This document shows, one piece after another, positions 43,907 through 52,215 of a DNA stretch of 64,000 nucleotides. This DNA comes from PALSA-505 sp036502085. GTDB lineage: Bacteria > Actinomycetota > Actinomycetes > Streptosporangiales > Streptosporangiaceae. Every line of letters begins with the position of its first letter. Positions within the stretch are counted from its first letter, which is position 1. The notes below the pieces were generated by a model. The model did no database searches, was not told the DNA's origin, and was given only the letters and a program-made list of their open reading frames with translations. The stretch is from positions 12,157 through 76,156 of the forward strand of contig DASXZD010000070.1 of NCBI GenBank assembly GCA_036502085.1. Reading direction: 5' to 3'. A program made the position numbers and the translations under genes.

Positions 43907-45229
43907 TCAGTCCCCGGCCGGCTCATCGGGCTGCCCCCCGGTCGGAACGGCTGCCTTAGGCGGCGTTCCGACCGGCGCGCGGGCCCGACGGCGGTTCGCC
44001 TGCCGCCACGCCACCGTCTGCACCAGGGCGGCGCCGCGCGCGGCGGGCCGCGGCTGCGCGCCGTCCGCCAGCCCGTTCCAGTACAGCGACCAGGTCCCGG
44101 CCGCGAGCCCGCGCAGCGGCGGGCTGGTCAGCAGGCGCATACCTGCCGACGCCAGCCGGGGCCGCGCGAGCATCGCCTCCTGCAGCGCCGCCGCGCCCGT
44201 CATGTACCGGCCGAACAGCTCCTCGATCGCCTCGGTATACACCCGGCTCGCGTCCGCCGGGCCGTCGATCACGGCCTGGGCCGCCGCTCGCGCGCTGACC
44301 ATGGCGGGCGCGATCCCCTCGCCCTGCAGCGGGTTGATCAGGCCGGCCGCGTCCCCGGCGAGCAGCACGTTGCGCGCCGCGGGGGGGCTTCCGCTTCCTC
44401 CCATCCGGAGCCAGCCTCCCACGATGGGTCCGGGTCGTGCGTTCGGACTAATATCGCCTTTCCTCCGAAGAATGCCGCAAAGCCGGTCAAGATCGGAACC
44501 GAGCGGGGCCGGTGTCCGCTGCCGGCCCATGCCGATACCGATGCCGACGTTGGCCTGCCCGTCCGCGCCGGGGAAGAGCCAGCCGTAGCCGGGGTAGATG
44601 TGCCACGGCCGCTCGTCGAGCAGCACCAGCAGCGGGAGCGGCACGTGCGCCGGGAGGTAGCCGCGGATCGCGAAGCCCCACAGCGCGGCGGCTGGGTCGA
44701 GCATCCCGGCCAGCGACGCGATCTTGCTCAGCGCGCCGTCCGCGCCGATCACAATGTCGGCGGCGAGCCGGCTGCCGTCGCTGCTGATCAGCGCCGCTAT
44801 GGACCCGTCCGCGGCCAGATCCGCGCCGCTGATCCTGGCCCGGACCGGGGTCGCGCCGGCGGTGACCGCCGCGGTCCGCAGCCAGTCGTCCAGTACCCGC
44901 CGTGGCACCACCATTCCGTGGTCGGCATAGGTTTTTCCGCCGAACGCGGGCAACCGGGCGCGCCGCTTTGAGGGTCCGGCCACCAGCAGGTCGGCCCCGG
45001 TCCCTGCGTCGGGCACCCGCAGGCCGAGATCCTCCAGCAGCCGTACTCCGCGGGGGCCGATCAGGTCGCCGCAGGCCTTGTCGCGCGGGAAGGCGGCCTT
45101 GTCGACCAGCGCGACGCGCACGCCCGATCGCGCCAGCACCAGGGCGGCGATGCTGCCGGCCGGGCCTGCCCCGGCGACCACGACGTCCCAGCGGGATTCG
45201 GTCTTCGGGCCGATCATCGGGCCGCTCAT
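43907..45229 (-). CDS. Geranylgeranyl reductase family FAD protein (MenJ-like)
   Basis: FAD-dependent reductase of isoprenoid double bonds. It has the dinucleotide-binding VVVAGAGPAGSIAALVLARS, the PRDKACGDLIGPRG cysteine motif typical of the family, and the second FAD motif LLAGDAAGLINPLQGEGIAP. Mycobacterial MenJ, which reduces the menaquinone side chain, is of this type and is encoded near menG. Last gene of the 46747-43907 operon. The 3' end encodes a large hairpin (43938-43975). Confidence 0.85.
   Translation of the reverse strand: MSGPMIGPKTESRWDVVVAGAGPAGSIAALVLARSGVRVALVDKAAFPRDKACGDLIGPRGVRLLEDLGLRVPDAGTGADLLVAGPSKRRARLPAFGGKTYADHGMVVPRRVLDDWLRTAAVTAGATPVRARISGADLAADGSIAALISSDGSRLAADIVIGADGALSKIASLAGMLDPAAALWGFAIRGYLPAHVPLPLLVLLDERPWHIYPGYGWLFPGADGQANVGIGIGMGRQRTPAPLGSDLDRLCGILRRKGDISPNARPGPIVGGWLRMGGSGSPPAARNVLLAGDAAGLINPLQGEGIAPAMVSARAAAQAVIDGPADASRVYTEAIEELFGRYMTGAAALQEAMLARPRLASAGMRLLTSPPLRGLAAGTWSLYWNGLADGAQPRPAARGAALVQTVAWRQANRRRARAPVGTPPKAAVPTGGQPDEPAGD
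43938..43975. terminator. Hairpin inside the 3' end of the reductase gene
   Basis: CCGGTCGGAACG and CGTTCCGACCGG form a perfect 12-bp stem, extended inward by GCTGCC/GGCGGC with one mismatch around a TTA loop. It sits 50 bp past the DedA stop on the other strand, so it could act as terminator for DedA while being coding for the reductase. Confidence 0.5.
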
Positions 45230-45236
45230 CGGGCGC

Positions 45237-45965
45237 TCATCGGGCCAGCACGAGCGCGACGGCCAGGGCGCCGACCGCCCAGGCGAAGGCGCGCAGCGCC
45301 TGCTCCAGCGGGGCCAGCAGGTCCGCGCGGCCGAATTCGCGCTGGCTGCCGTCCCGCCAGGTGATCCGGACCGACGCCAGTGCCACCCGCCGCCGCAGCA
45401 TACGGGCGGGAGTGCTCAGCGCCCGCTGGCCCAGCGACAGCAGCAGCGCGGCGAGCGCGGCCACCCACGCGGCGGGCGGCAGCGTCCAGTGCTGGGCGTA
45501 CGCGCCGACCATCACGGGAAAGGCTCCCCAGGTGGTGGCAAAGCCGGCGTCGGTGTGGAACACGCCGCCGAACAGCTCGAGGTTGTACCCGATGACGAAG
45601 ATGCCGCCGGACAGGATGAACGGCAGCAGCCGCAGCCCGCCGTAGGCCAGGCCGGCCGCCATCGCGGCCCCGATGCTGACCACGGCCGCGATGATCAGCA
45701 TCCGGCGGCTGATGCCGGTGCCGAGCGGCCGGCCGTGCAGTTCGTCGAGCGCATGCGCGCCGATGCCGACCGCCAGGAAGAAGGCGAGCAGCGTGCCGCC
45801 CAGCCGCCAGAGCACCAGGTGCGGCACGACCGCCGCCCCGATCACCACGTAGGACAGGTGCCACATGGTGTACGGCGGGTGCAGCAGCGTTATCCAGTCC
45901 CGCGGGCCGCCCGTGCCGCCGCCCTGGTCGTAGAAGGCCGCGGGGCGGCGGGGCGGCGGCGTCAC
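45237..45965 (-). CDS. Polytopic membrane protein between menG-like and reductase genes
   Basis: 242 residues with six or so hydrophobic segments. The N-terminus has HPPYTMWHLSYVVIGAAVVP and then GAHALDELHGRPLGT, a charged loop between helices. The layout resembles UbiA-type integral membrane proteins, but I cannot find the Asp-rich motifs, so no activity is assigned. It starts at GTG 45965, overlapping the methyltransferase stop (GTGA), and lies 7 bp before the reductase. A role in the same prenyl-lipid pathway is inferred. Confidence 0.75.
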   Translation of the reverse strand: MTPPPRRPAAFYDQGGGTGGPRDWITLLHPPYTMWHLSYVVIGAAVVPHLVLWRLGGTLLAFFLAVGIGAHALDELHGRPLGTGISRRMLIIAAVVSIGAAMAAGLAYGGLRLLPFILSGGIFVIGYNLELFGGVFHTDAGFATTWGAFPVMVGAYAQHWTLPPAAWVAALAALLLSLGQRALSTPARMLRRRVALASVRITWRDGSQREFGRADLLAPLEQALRAFAWAVGALAVALVLAR

Positions 45966-46747
45966 CGCGCTGTCCCCGCGTCCGCCTGGCGCTCGCGCCC
46001 GGGCACCTGGCGCTTGCGCCCAGACATCACGAGCCCGCCGCCGACGCTCATCAGCCTGATGTCGACATCCTCCAGCCCCGCGTCGCGCCAGGCGGCTAGA
46101 TGAGCTTCCAGCGGATGCTGCCGGTAGTGCTCGGAGATGCTCGGGCCGAGGAACTGGCCGACCTTACGCCACGCCGGCCCTCCGGCGAGGCCGCCGAGCA
46201 CGGGCAGCACGGCGCGGGTGTACAGGGTCCAGGAGGCTCGCCACGCGGGGTTCGGCGGCACGCAGAAGTCCAGGCTGGCCAGGACGCCCCCCGGCCGCAG
46301 GCAGCGGGCCAGTTCCGCGACGGTCGCCGCGGGGTCGTCCACGTAGCGCAGCAGGTACGAGAAGCTCACCGCGTCGAAGCTGTCGTCGGCGAACGGGAGC
46401 CGGTCCGCCTGGGACATCGCCAGCCCGATCTGCCGGCCGCGGCCGGCCCGCCGGACATTCGCCGCGCCAGCTCGCAGCATGGGTTCGCTGAGGTCGACGC
46501 CGGCCACCTGGGCTCCGGTGCGCGCGGCTATCGCCAGGGCGACGCCGGCCGGCCCGGTGGCGACGTCGAGCACCCGCTGCGGGCTGGCCGCCGCGACCCG
46601 GTCCACCACCGCCTGCCGCCAGCGCCTGTCCTGCCCGAACGACAGCAGGTAAGCCAGCCGGTCATACCGGGCGGGCAGGTCAGCGAACACCGTGCGTACC
46701 ACGTCGTCGCCGCGCAGTTGACTGGTGTGGCCCAGTGAGGTCGACAT
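45962..46747 (-). CDS. UbiE/MenG-type methyltransferase
   Basis: SAM-dependent C-methyltransferase like demethylmenaquinone methyltransferase. It has FADLPARYDRLAYLLSFGQD, motif I VLDVATGPAGVALAIAA, the family block SFSYLLRYVDDP and ARCLRPGGVLASLDF. ATG 46747 is chosen; an ATG five codons upstream (46762) is possible. The product may act in menaquinone synthesis, but the genome may encode another MenG, so the assignment is tentative. It leads a three-gene coupled operon. Confidence 0.85.
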   Translation of the reverse strand: MSTSLGHTSQLRGDDVVRTVFADLPARYDRLAYLLSFGQDRRWRQAVVDRVAAASPQRVLDVATGPAGVALAIAARTGAQVAGVDLSEPMLRAGAANVRRAGRGRQIGLAMSQADRLPFADDSFDAVSFSYLLRYVDDPAATVAELARCLRPGGVLASLDFCVPPNPAWRASWTLYTRAVLPVLGGLAGGPAWRKVGQFLGPSISEHYRQHPLEAHLAAWRDAGLEDVDIRLMSVGGGLVMSGRKRQVPGRERQADAGTAR

Positions 46748-46782
46748 ACCTCTCTTATACACATTCGCCTATGCACATTCAC

Positions 46783-47240
46783 TGCCGGTCACCACTGCGC
46801 ACGCGCTACCGGTCCCGCCGGGGCATAAACCATCGGCCCTGCCGCAACCACCGATCCCACCGCGCATGCGCGACTGGTCCCCGCCGCACGTGCTTCCGCG
46901 ACATCCGCGTGGCGAGCGCGACATCGCCGCTGCGCATGCTTTCGGCGGGCATCCGCGCGAAAGGCGCGGCGAGCAGCGTCCAGGTGGCCAGGCGCTTCCT
47001 AGCTCTGACTCTGTCGGAGGCTGGGCGCGCTCCAGCGGGCAACGCCCCGGTGGCCGGGGCGCAGCCTGTCACCGCTAGGCACGCCTCGGCGGGCACCCGC
47101 GCGGCAAGCGCAGCCCGTCACCGCTAGGCACGCCTCGGCGGGCACCCGCGCGGCAAGCGCAACCTGTCACTGGCCAGGTCGGTTCCTAGCTATGGCCTCT
47201 GTCGGGACCGGCCGCGCCCAGCGGATAGCGTCCCCACGAC
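46783..47240. repeat. Mosaic of nested duplications (non-coding)
   Basis: This stretch between the methyltransferase and the HNH gene has no convincing gene. A 49-bp unit beginning GTCACCGCTAGGCACGCC is repeated at 47068-47116 and 47117-47165 with very few changes. Further diverged copies of CGGCGGGCAYCCGCGCG occur around 46945. A second duplication links TTCCTAGCTCTGACTCTGTCGG (near 46996) to TTCCTAGCTATGGCCTCTGTCGG (near 47185). Confidence 0.7.
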
Positions 47241-47245
47241 CTGAC

Positions 47246-47468
47246 CGCTTCCTGGCAGCGTCTTCCCGCCAGCTTCCTGGCAGCGTCTTCCCGCCAGCTT
47301 CCTGGCAGCGTCTTCCTGCCGCCTTCCTGGCAGCGTCTTCCTGCCACCTTCCTGCCACCTTCCTGGCAGCGTCTTCCCGCCAGCTTCCTGCCAGCTTCCT
47401 GGCAGTGTCTTCCCGCCAGCTTCCTGCCAGCTTCCTGGCAGTGTCTTCCTGCCGGCGTCTTCCTGTCA
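47246..47468. repeat. Minisatellite, about 24-bp unit
   Basis: About eight imperfect tandem copies of TTCCTGGCAGCGTCTTCC-type units, with shorter TTCCTGCCAGC insertions. Frames on both strands (100 codons each) translate into simple repeats and lack ribosome-binding sites. Spacing and sequence do not resemble a CRISPR array. Confidence 0.8.
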
Positions 47469-47489
47469 CTGCCGGACTTTGGATCGAAC

Positions 47490-47644
47490 TCTAGATTTCT
47501 TGCTAGACCTGGACTCTGGCAACTTTCCCTCTGATCTTGAAATTAAATCGAATATGAGTTGCATGTTATCTTCTTCGTTGATAGTGTTCCAATACCAGTT
47601 CGAACACTGTCCCACGAGGGGCCGACAGCGAGGGGAGGGCCGCC
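47490..47644 (+). promoter_or_regulatory. AT-rich region upstream of the HNH gene
   Basis: Roughly 47490-47600 is markedly AT-rich for this genome (for example TTGAAATTAAATCGAATATG). It includes an 8-bp palindrome GTTCGAAC at 47597-47604, close to the half-site of actinobacterial LexA boxes, but no second half-site is seen. It probably holds the promoter for the gene at 47645. Confidence 0.35.
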
Positions 47645-49687
47645 GTGGCCGCAGCGCAGGATTACGACCCGGGCTGGGCGACCCATCCGCCGCCGGCGGA
47701 CTTGGGGATACTGCTGACCGCGGCGGGTGCAGCCGTCGGCCAGCTGACTGACGACGCAGACCTGGCCACGATGGCCGATGCCGACGCGGCGGCGGTGATG
47801 GACACGCTGACGACGATGACCGCCCGGCTGGACGGGCTGCGGGTGGCCGTGGCCCGGGAGGTACGCGCCCGGGGGCTCTACGGCCTGCGCGGGACGCGGA
47901 ACCTGACCAGCTGGCTGCGAGCCGACGCGCGCGTGGCCGACGACGCCTGGAGGATCTCCCGGCTGGCCACGATGGCGCCGGGCCTCCCCAAGATCAGCAA
48001 CCTGCTCGCCGACGGAGTGGTAAGCCTGGCGCAGGCCGACGCCGCCTGCTGGCAGATTTCCCGGTTGCCGGACCTGCCGCGTAAGCCCGACAGCGCCGAT
48101 GCCGCCGACGAGTCTGTCGGCCCTGACCTCAGCGCCGACCCGGAGGACGCTGGGCAGGATCAGCCCGAGGACCAGGATCAGCCTGAGGACCAGGATCAGC
48201 CTGAGGACGACGCCTGGGCCGGCCTGTGGCGTGCCGGCGACGTGCACGCCGCCGCCGACGAGCTGTTCTCCAGGTTCATGCCCGGGATGGACGGCGCCCA
48301 GCTCCGCCACATGGGCGCGCACCTGCGGGAGGCCGCCGACACGCAGGAGCGGGCCGGGCAGGATTACGACGACTTCGCCCAGCGCGGACTGCGCATCTCC
48401 CGCTCGCTAGGCGGCACCGGGCAGATCACCGGCAGGCTGCACCCCGAGGCAGCCGAGCAGGTGATCGCGGCGTTCGAGGAGCTCGGCGCCAAGACCGGAC
48501 CGGACGACAAGCGCACCAAGGCCCAGCGCTGGGCCGACGTCCTAGCGCGCCTGACCGCAACGGCCCTGACCGCAACGGCCCCGCCCGCGCCGCCCGGCGG
48601 TCCAGCCGAGGCACGCCCGGCGGCCGAGCTGACGCCCGATGCCCCCGACCCCGATGACGACCAGCCCTGCTTCGCAGACACCCACACAGGACACGACCAC
48701 AGCGCGAACGGCCACGGATCGAAGGGACGCAGCGCAGACGGACACGAACCACCGCAGGACGACGCAGACCGGCCCAGCGACATCCATCCAGCCGCAGGAC
48801 ACCACCCGGGCGACGACCGCTCGAACGCGGCACAGCAACCTAGCGATGATCACCGGAACGCGGGGCAGGACAGCAGCGGCAATCGACCCGGCGCGGAACG
48901 CGGCTCTGGCAACGACCGACCCGAAGCAGGGCAGTGCCCCGTTCCGGAACATCACCCCCCTGACGGTCAGCTCGGCGCTGGGCGCTGTCCCGGTGATGAT
49001 CTGCCTGCCTCTGGGCATAGTTCGGACGGCCGTGCTGACGGCGGGGGTTCCGGGGGACGGGTGCCTGCCGGGTATCGGCGGCCTCGGCTGGTCGTTACCG
49101 TGCCGCTTTCGGGGTTGCTCGGGCGGCCGCTGGCGGCCGGCGGCGTCCTAGGCTCAGGCATGCCGTTGTCCGGCGAGGCCGCACGGCGGCTGGCTTGCGA
49201 CGCGGAAGTCGTCCGGATGATTACCGGCCCTGAGTGGACGGCGGACGGCGGCCACGGCGGAGATGCTGGGGATGCAACCGCCCGGCTCACCGGGCTGATG
49301 GCCGCGGCCATCGCCCAGCTGCCTCCGCCGCTCGGCGGCCCGTCGGCGGTGCTCGACATCGGCCGCAAGAGTCCCGGCTGGACTCCCCGGCAGCGCGACG
49401 CGCTGCACGCTCAATACGGCGGGCATTGCAGCTTCGGCCGCTGCGCCGACCCCATCGATGTCATCCACCACGTGATCCACTGGCTCTACGGCGGCAAGAC
49501 CCGGGTGACCAACGGCGCCCCGCTCTGCTCGTACCACCACTGGCTCGTGCACGAAGGCGGCTGGCGGGTGAAGAAGCATCGCAACGGGCGCATCTCGGTC
49601 TTCCCGCCGCCACCCGGCTGGCGGCCCGGCACCATCTACCGGTGCGGCAAGCCCGTCAGGGAAGGCGCCACCCCGGATACGTCCTAG
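47645..49687 (+). CDS. DUF222-HNH endonuclease (13E12-like)
   Basis: 680 residues. The N-terminal DUF222 region includes LRVAVAREVRARGLYGLRGT and the LTSWLRADARVADDAWR block. An acidic repeat (EDQDQPEDQDQPED) interrupts it, and a 150-residue His/Asp/Gly-rich linker of low complexity lies in the centre. The C-terminal HNH nuclease has CSFGRCADPIDVIHHVIHW and NGAPLCSYHHWLVHEGGW, with metal-binding Cys and His. GGAGGG six bases before GTG 47645 sets the start. Such genes occur in many copies in actinobacteria and behave like selfish elements; the role is unknown. Confidence 0.88.
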   Translation: MAAAQDYDPGWATHPPPADLGILLTAAGAAVGQLTDDADLATMADADAAAVMDTLTTMTARLDGLRVAVAREVRARGLYGLRGTRNLTSWLRADARVADDAWRISRLATMAPGLPKISNLLADGVVSLAQADAACWQISRLPDLPRKPDSADAADESVGPDLSADPEDAGQDQPEDQDQPEDQDQPEDDAWAGLWRAGDVHAAADELFSRFMPGMDGAQLRHMGAHLREAADTQERAGQDYDDFAQRGLRISRSLGGTGQITGRLHPEAAEQVIAAFEELGAKTGPDDKRTKAQRWADVLARLTATALTATAPPAPPGGPAEARPAAELTPDAPDPDDDQPCFADTHTGHDHSANGHGSKGRSADGHEPPQDDADRPSDIHPAAGHHPGDDRSNAAQQPSDDHRNAGQDSSGNRPGAERGSGNDRPEAGQCPVPEHHPPDGQLGAGRCPGDDLPASGHSSDGRADGGGSGGRVPAGYRRPRLVVTVPLSGLLGRPLAAGGVLGSGMPLSGEAARRLACDAEVVRMITGPEWTADGGHGGDAGDATARLTGLMAAAIAQLPPPLGGPSAVLDIGRKSPGWTPRQRDALHAQYGGHCSFGRCADPIDVIHHVIHWLYGGKTRVTNGAPLCSYHHWLVHEGGWRVKKHRNGRISVFPPPPGWRPGTIYRCGKPVREGATPDTS

Positions 49688-49754
49688 CCCAGATCCCGCC
49701 CGCTAGCCGGGCTGCGGCAGCGCCCTCAGGATGGCTCCCTGCGGTTAGCCTGGG

Positions 49755-51137
49755 TCAGGGTTTGCCGGAGATGGCGTCGGCGGCGCGGGCTAGCAGGGAG
49801 GTTTTCGGCGAGCCGGCCGATTCGATGCGGTCGGCGAGCCGGTAGGAGGCGTACAGGCCGCGGACGCCGAGCCAGCGGGCGGGCTCCGGCTCCCAGCGGC
49901 GGGTCCGGTGGTTGACCCAGGGCAGCGCCGTCCTGGGGGTGTCGCGGCCCAGGACCAGATCGGCAAGCGTGCGGCCGGCCAGGTTGGCCGCCGCGACGCC
50001 GTGACCGGTGTAGCCGCCCGCCCAGCCGAGGCCGGTCGCCTCGTCGAGCGAGACGGTGGCGCACCAGTCCCGCGGCACGCCGAGCACACCGCACCAGGCG
50101 TGCGCGATCGGGGTCTGGCGGAGTTGCGGGAGCAGGGTACGCAGGGTCCGGCCGAGGGACTCGACCGTCACCTCCTGGGTTGTTCCGCGGTGATCGATCC
50201 CGGAGCCGAACCGGTACGGCACGCCGCGGCCGCCGAGCGCGACGCGGCCGTCGGCGGTGCGCTGCGCGTATACGTAGACGTGCGCTTCATCGCCCAGCGT
50301 CTCGCAGCCGTCCCAGCCAATCTCCCGCCAGACGCCGTCGCTGACCGGTTCGGTCACAATCATCGAGCTGTTCATCGGGAGCAGGTCCCGGCGCTGGCCC
50401 GCCATGCGGGCGGTGAAGCCTTCGGTGGCGCGCAGCACATACCGGGCGGTGACGTCGCCGAAGACGGTACGGGCCCGGTGCGGCTCGATCCGGGACACCG
50501 GCGTGGCCTCGTAGATTTCCGCGCCGCGGCGGTCGGCCGCCTGGGCCAGGCCAGTCACCAGGTCGGCCGGCTGGATGCGGGCACAGTGCGGCGTGTACAG
50601 GGCGCCGAGCGCATGCGGTATGCGGATCCGGCCGGCGAGATCGCGGCGGTCGAGATACCGGACGTCATCCTCGCCCAGCTCCCAGGAACGCTCGGCCGCG
50701 AGCAGGTCGCGGAGCCGCTCATGCTGGGCGGCGGTGACCGCCACGCTAAGGTTGCCGCCCTTGACCAGCGATGCGTCGATGCCTTCGGCGGTACACATGG
50801 AGGCGACCTCGTCCACCGTCTGCTGAAGCTGGCGCTGCATGTCGAGGACGCCCGCGCGGCCGCTGGGCCCGCTCGCGTAGCGCTCGCGGGACCCGGGGAA
50901 CGCCGCGGTGAGCCAGCCTCCGTTGCGGCCCGACGCGCCGAAGCCGGCGAACGCCGCATCGAGCACCAGCACCCGCAGCGCGGGGTCGGCCTGCTTCAGG
51001 TACCAGGCCGTCCACAGCCCGGTGAAACCGGCGCCGACGATGCAGACGTCCGCCTCGGCCGGCCCGGGCAGCGAAGGCCTGCGCGGCGCGAATCCGCCCC
51101 GCGCGTGCCACCAGAAGGACACATCGCCATTACGCAT
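49755..51137 (-). CDS. FAD-dependent amine/amino-acid oxidoreductase (PuuB/DAO type)
   Basis: Glycine-oxidase/D-amino-acid-oxidase fold. The FAD motif is ADVCIVGAGFTGLWTAWYLK and the GASGRNGGWL loop is typical of gamma-glutamylputrescine oxidase-like enzymes. The C-terminal GLGWAGGYTGHGVAAANLAG is the second FAD contact. Length 460 aa. Neighbouring genes do not define a pathway, so the substrate is open. It converges on the HNH gene with a 67-bp gap. Confidence 0.85.
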   Translation of the reverse strand: MRNGDVSFWWHARGGFAPRRPSLPGPAEADVCIVGAGFTGLWTAWYLKQADPALRVLVLDAAFAGFGASGRNGGWLTAAFPGSRERYASGPSGRAGVLDMQRQLQQTVDEVASMCTAEGIDASLVKGGNLSVAVTAAQHERLRDLLAAERSWELGEDDVRYLDRRDLAGRIRIPHALGALYTPHCARIQPADLVTGLAQAADRRGAEIYEATPVSRIEPHRARTVFGDVTARYVLRATEGFTARMAGQRRDLLPMNSSMIVTEPVSDGVWREIGWDGCETLGDEAHVYVYAQRTADGRVALGGRGVPYRFGSGIDHRGTTQEVTVESLGRTLRTLLPQLRQTPIAHAWCGVLGVPRDWCATVSLDEATGLGWAGGYTGHGVAAANLAGRTLADLVLGRDTPRTALPWVNHRTRRWEPEPARWLGVRGLYASYRLADRIESAGSPKTSLLARAADAISGKP

Positions 51138-51205
51138 GCTGCCGCCTTGGGCTCGGCTGCCACGCTGCGCGCAACATACGACCCGAGGCTACCGGGCACC
51201 GTGAA

Positions 51206-51247
51206 CGGGAAGGATTTTGGTCGCCCCAGCGACCAAAATCCTTCCCG
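51206..51247. terminator. Long perfect palindrome
   Basis: Two 19-base arms (51206-51224 and 51229-51247), each containing AAGGATTTTGGTCGC or its complement, surround a CCCA loop. It lies 46 bp after the end of the DUF1697 gene and 70 bp ahead of the oxidoreductase. It may terminate DUF1697 transcription. The lower GC of the arms is unlike the other terminators here, so a mobile palindromic repeat is an alternative. Confidence 0.6.
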
Positions 51248-51292
51248 CTGATGCCTGCGATCGGGGCGGGCGGGCGAGGGGGCGGCATCGGG

Positions 51293-51859
51293 TCAGGTGT
51301 CGCAGAGGGCGAGCAGCCTGGTCAGCGTGGCCCAGTTGCGGGCGGTGCCGGCCTGCCTGGCCGCCATCGGGCCGCGGGCCTTGCCGAGCTGCACCGCGAG
51401 CTCGCTGCGGCCGAGGCCGTCCGGGGTGTGCAGGTACAGGACCCGGCCGGTCAGGCGGGCGGTGTCCCGGCTGCCTTTCTGCGCCGCCGCCTGCTGAGCG
51501 GCCGCCACGAAGTCCGCCATCTCCGCGGCCGGCTCGCGCGGCAGGAACACGGCGTGCACGAACTTGGGGTTCGGCTCGTCGGGGTAGGGATTGGCGTCCA
51601 CCGCCGCGGCCAGCTCGGCACGGCTGAGCACGACGACGGCGGCCGGCACGCCCAGCTCGGCGGCAATCGCCTTCTCCAGCGCCGCCGCCAGCGCGGCCGT
51701 GTCGGTCTCCCCGGTGCTGAACACCACGTTGCCGCTCTGGATGTACGTCGTGACATCGGCGTGGCCGAGCGACGTGACGACCTCGCGCAGCGCAGGCATC
51801 GCGACCCGGTTCTTGCCGCCGACGTTGATGCCGCGCAGCAGTGCGATGTGGGTGGCCAT
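51293..51859 (-). CDS. DUF1697 family protein
   Basis: 188 residues starting MATHIALLRGINVGGKNRVA, the family hallmark, followed by HADVTTYIQSGNVVFST. DUF1697 proteins are small, two-domain, of unknown biochemical role and common in actinobacteria. The C-terminal GTARNWATLTRLLAL is also conserved in the family. It stands alone on the minus strand; upstream lies the 57-bp repeat array. Confidence 0.88.
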   Translation of the reverse strand: MATHIALLRGINVGGKNRVAMPALREVVTSLGHADVTTYIQSGNVVFSTGETDTAALAAALEKAIAAELGVPAAVVVLSRAELAAAVDANPYPDEPNPKFVHAVFLPREPAAEMADFVAAAQQAAAQKGSRDTARLTGRVLYLHTPDGLGRSELAVQLGKARGPMAARQAGTARNWATLTRLLALCDT

Positions 51860-51951
51860 GCCAGCATCCTGCCGCAGAGCCTCGCGGCGGCGCAGCCCGC
51901 CACCCGGCGGCCTGGCAGCAGCACGGATCCCAAACCAGGAAACCCATTATT

Positions 51952-52180
51952 CCGAACGGTGACCACGCCGGTGTCCCGCGCGGCGCTGGCCCGGGGCCCG
52001 CCGTCTGCGCCGAACGGTGACCATGCCAGCGCCCCGCGCAGCGCTGGCCTGAGGCGCCGTCTGCGCCGAACGGTGGCCATACGGGTGCCTGGCCGAGCGC
52101 TGATCGGACGGGACTGCCTGCGCCGAACGTGATCACGGCGGTGGCCGGCGGAGCGCTGACGGACGGGGACTATTGTCTGT
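51952..52180. repeat. Tandem array of four 56-58 bp units
   Basis: Units begin with CCGAACGGTGACCA or a variant at 51952, 52010, 52066 and 52123 and share an inner CGCGCAGCGCTGGCC and an end CGTCTGCG. Copies diverge from left to right. The array fills the intergenic region between DUF1697 and the peroxiredoxin and reaches to about 36 bp before the latter's start. The remaining sequence of this 356-bp gap shows nothing else. Confidence 0.8.
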
Positions 52181-52215
52181 TGAAGCTAAGCGCCGCCGGG
52201 AGGGCGAGACGTCGC

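Noticed and set aside
47246..47468. CRISPR array
   Set aside because: Repeat units abut with no unique spacers, and no cas genes are nearby.
47167..47494. Small repeat proteins on either strand of the minisatellite
   Set aside because: Both frames are simple translations of the repeat without a start signal.
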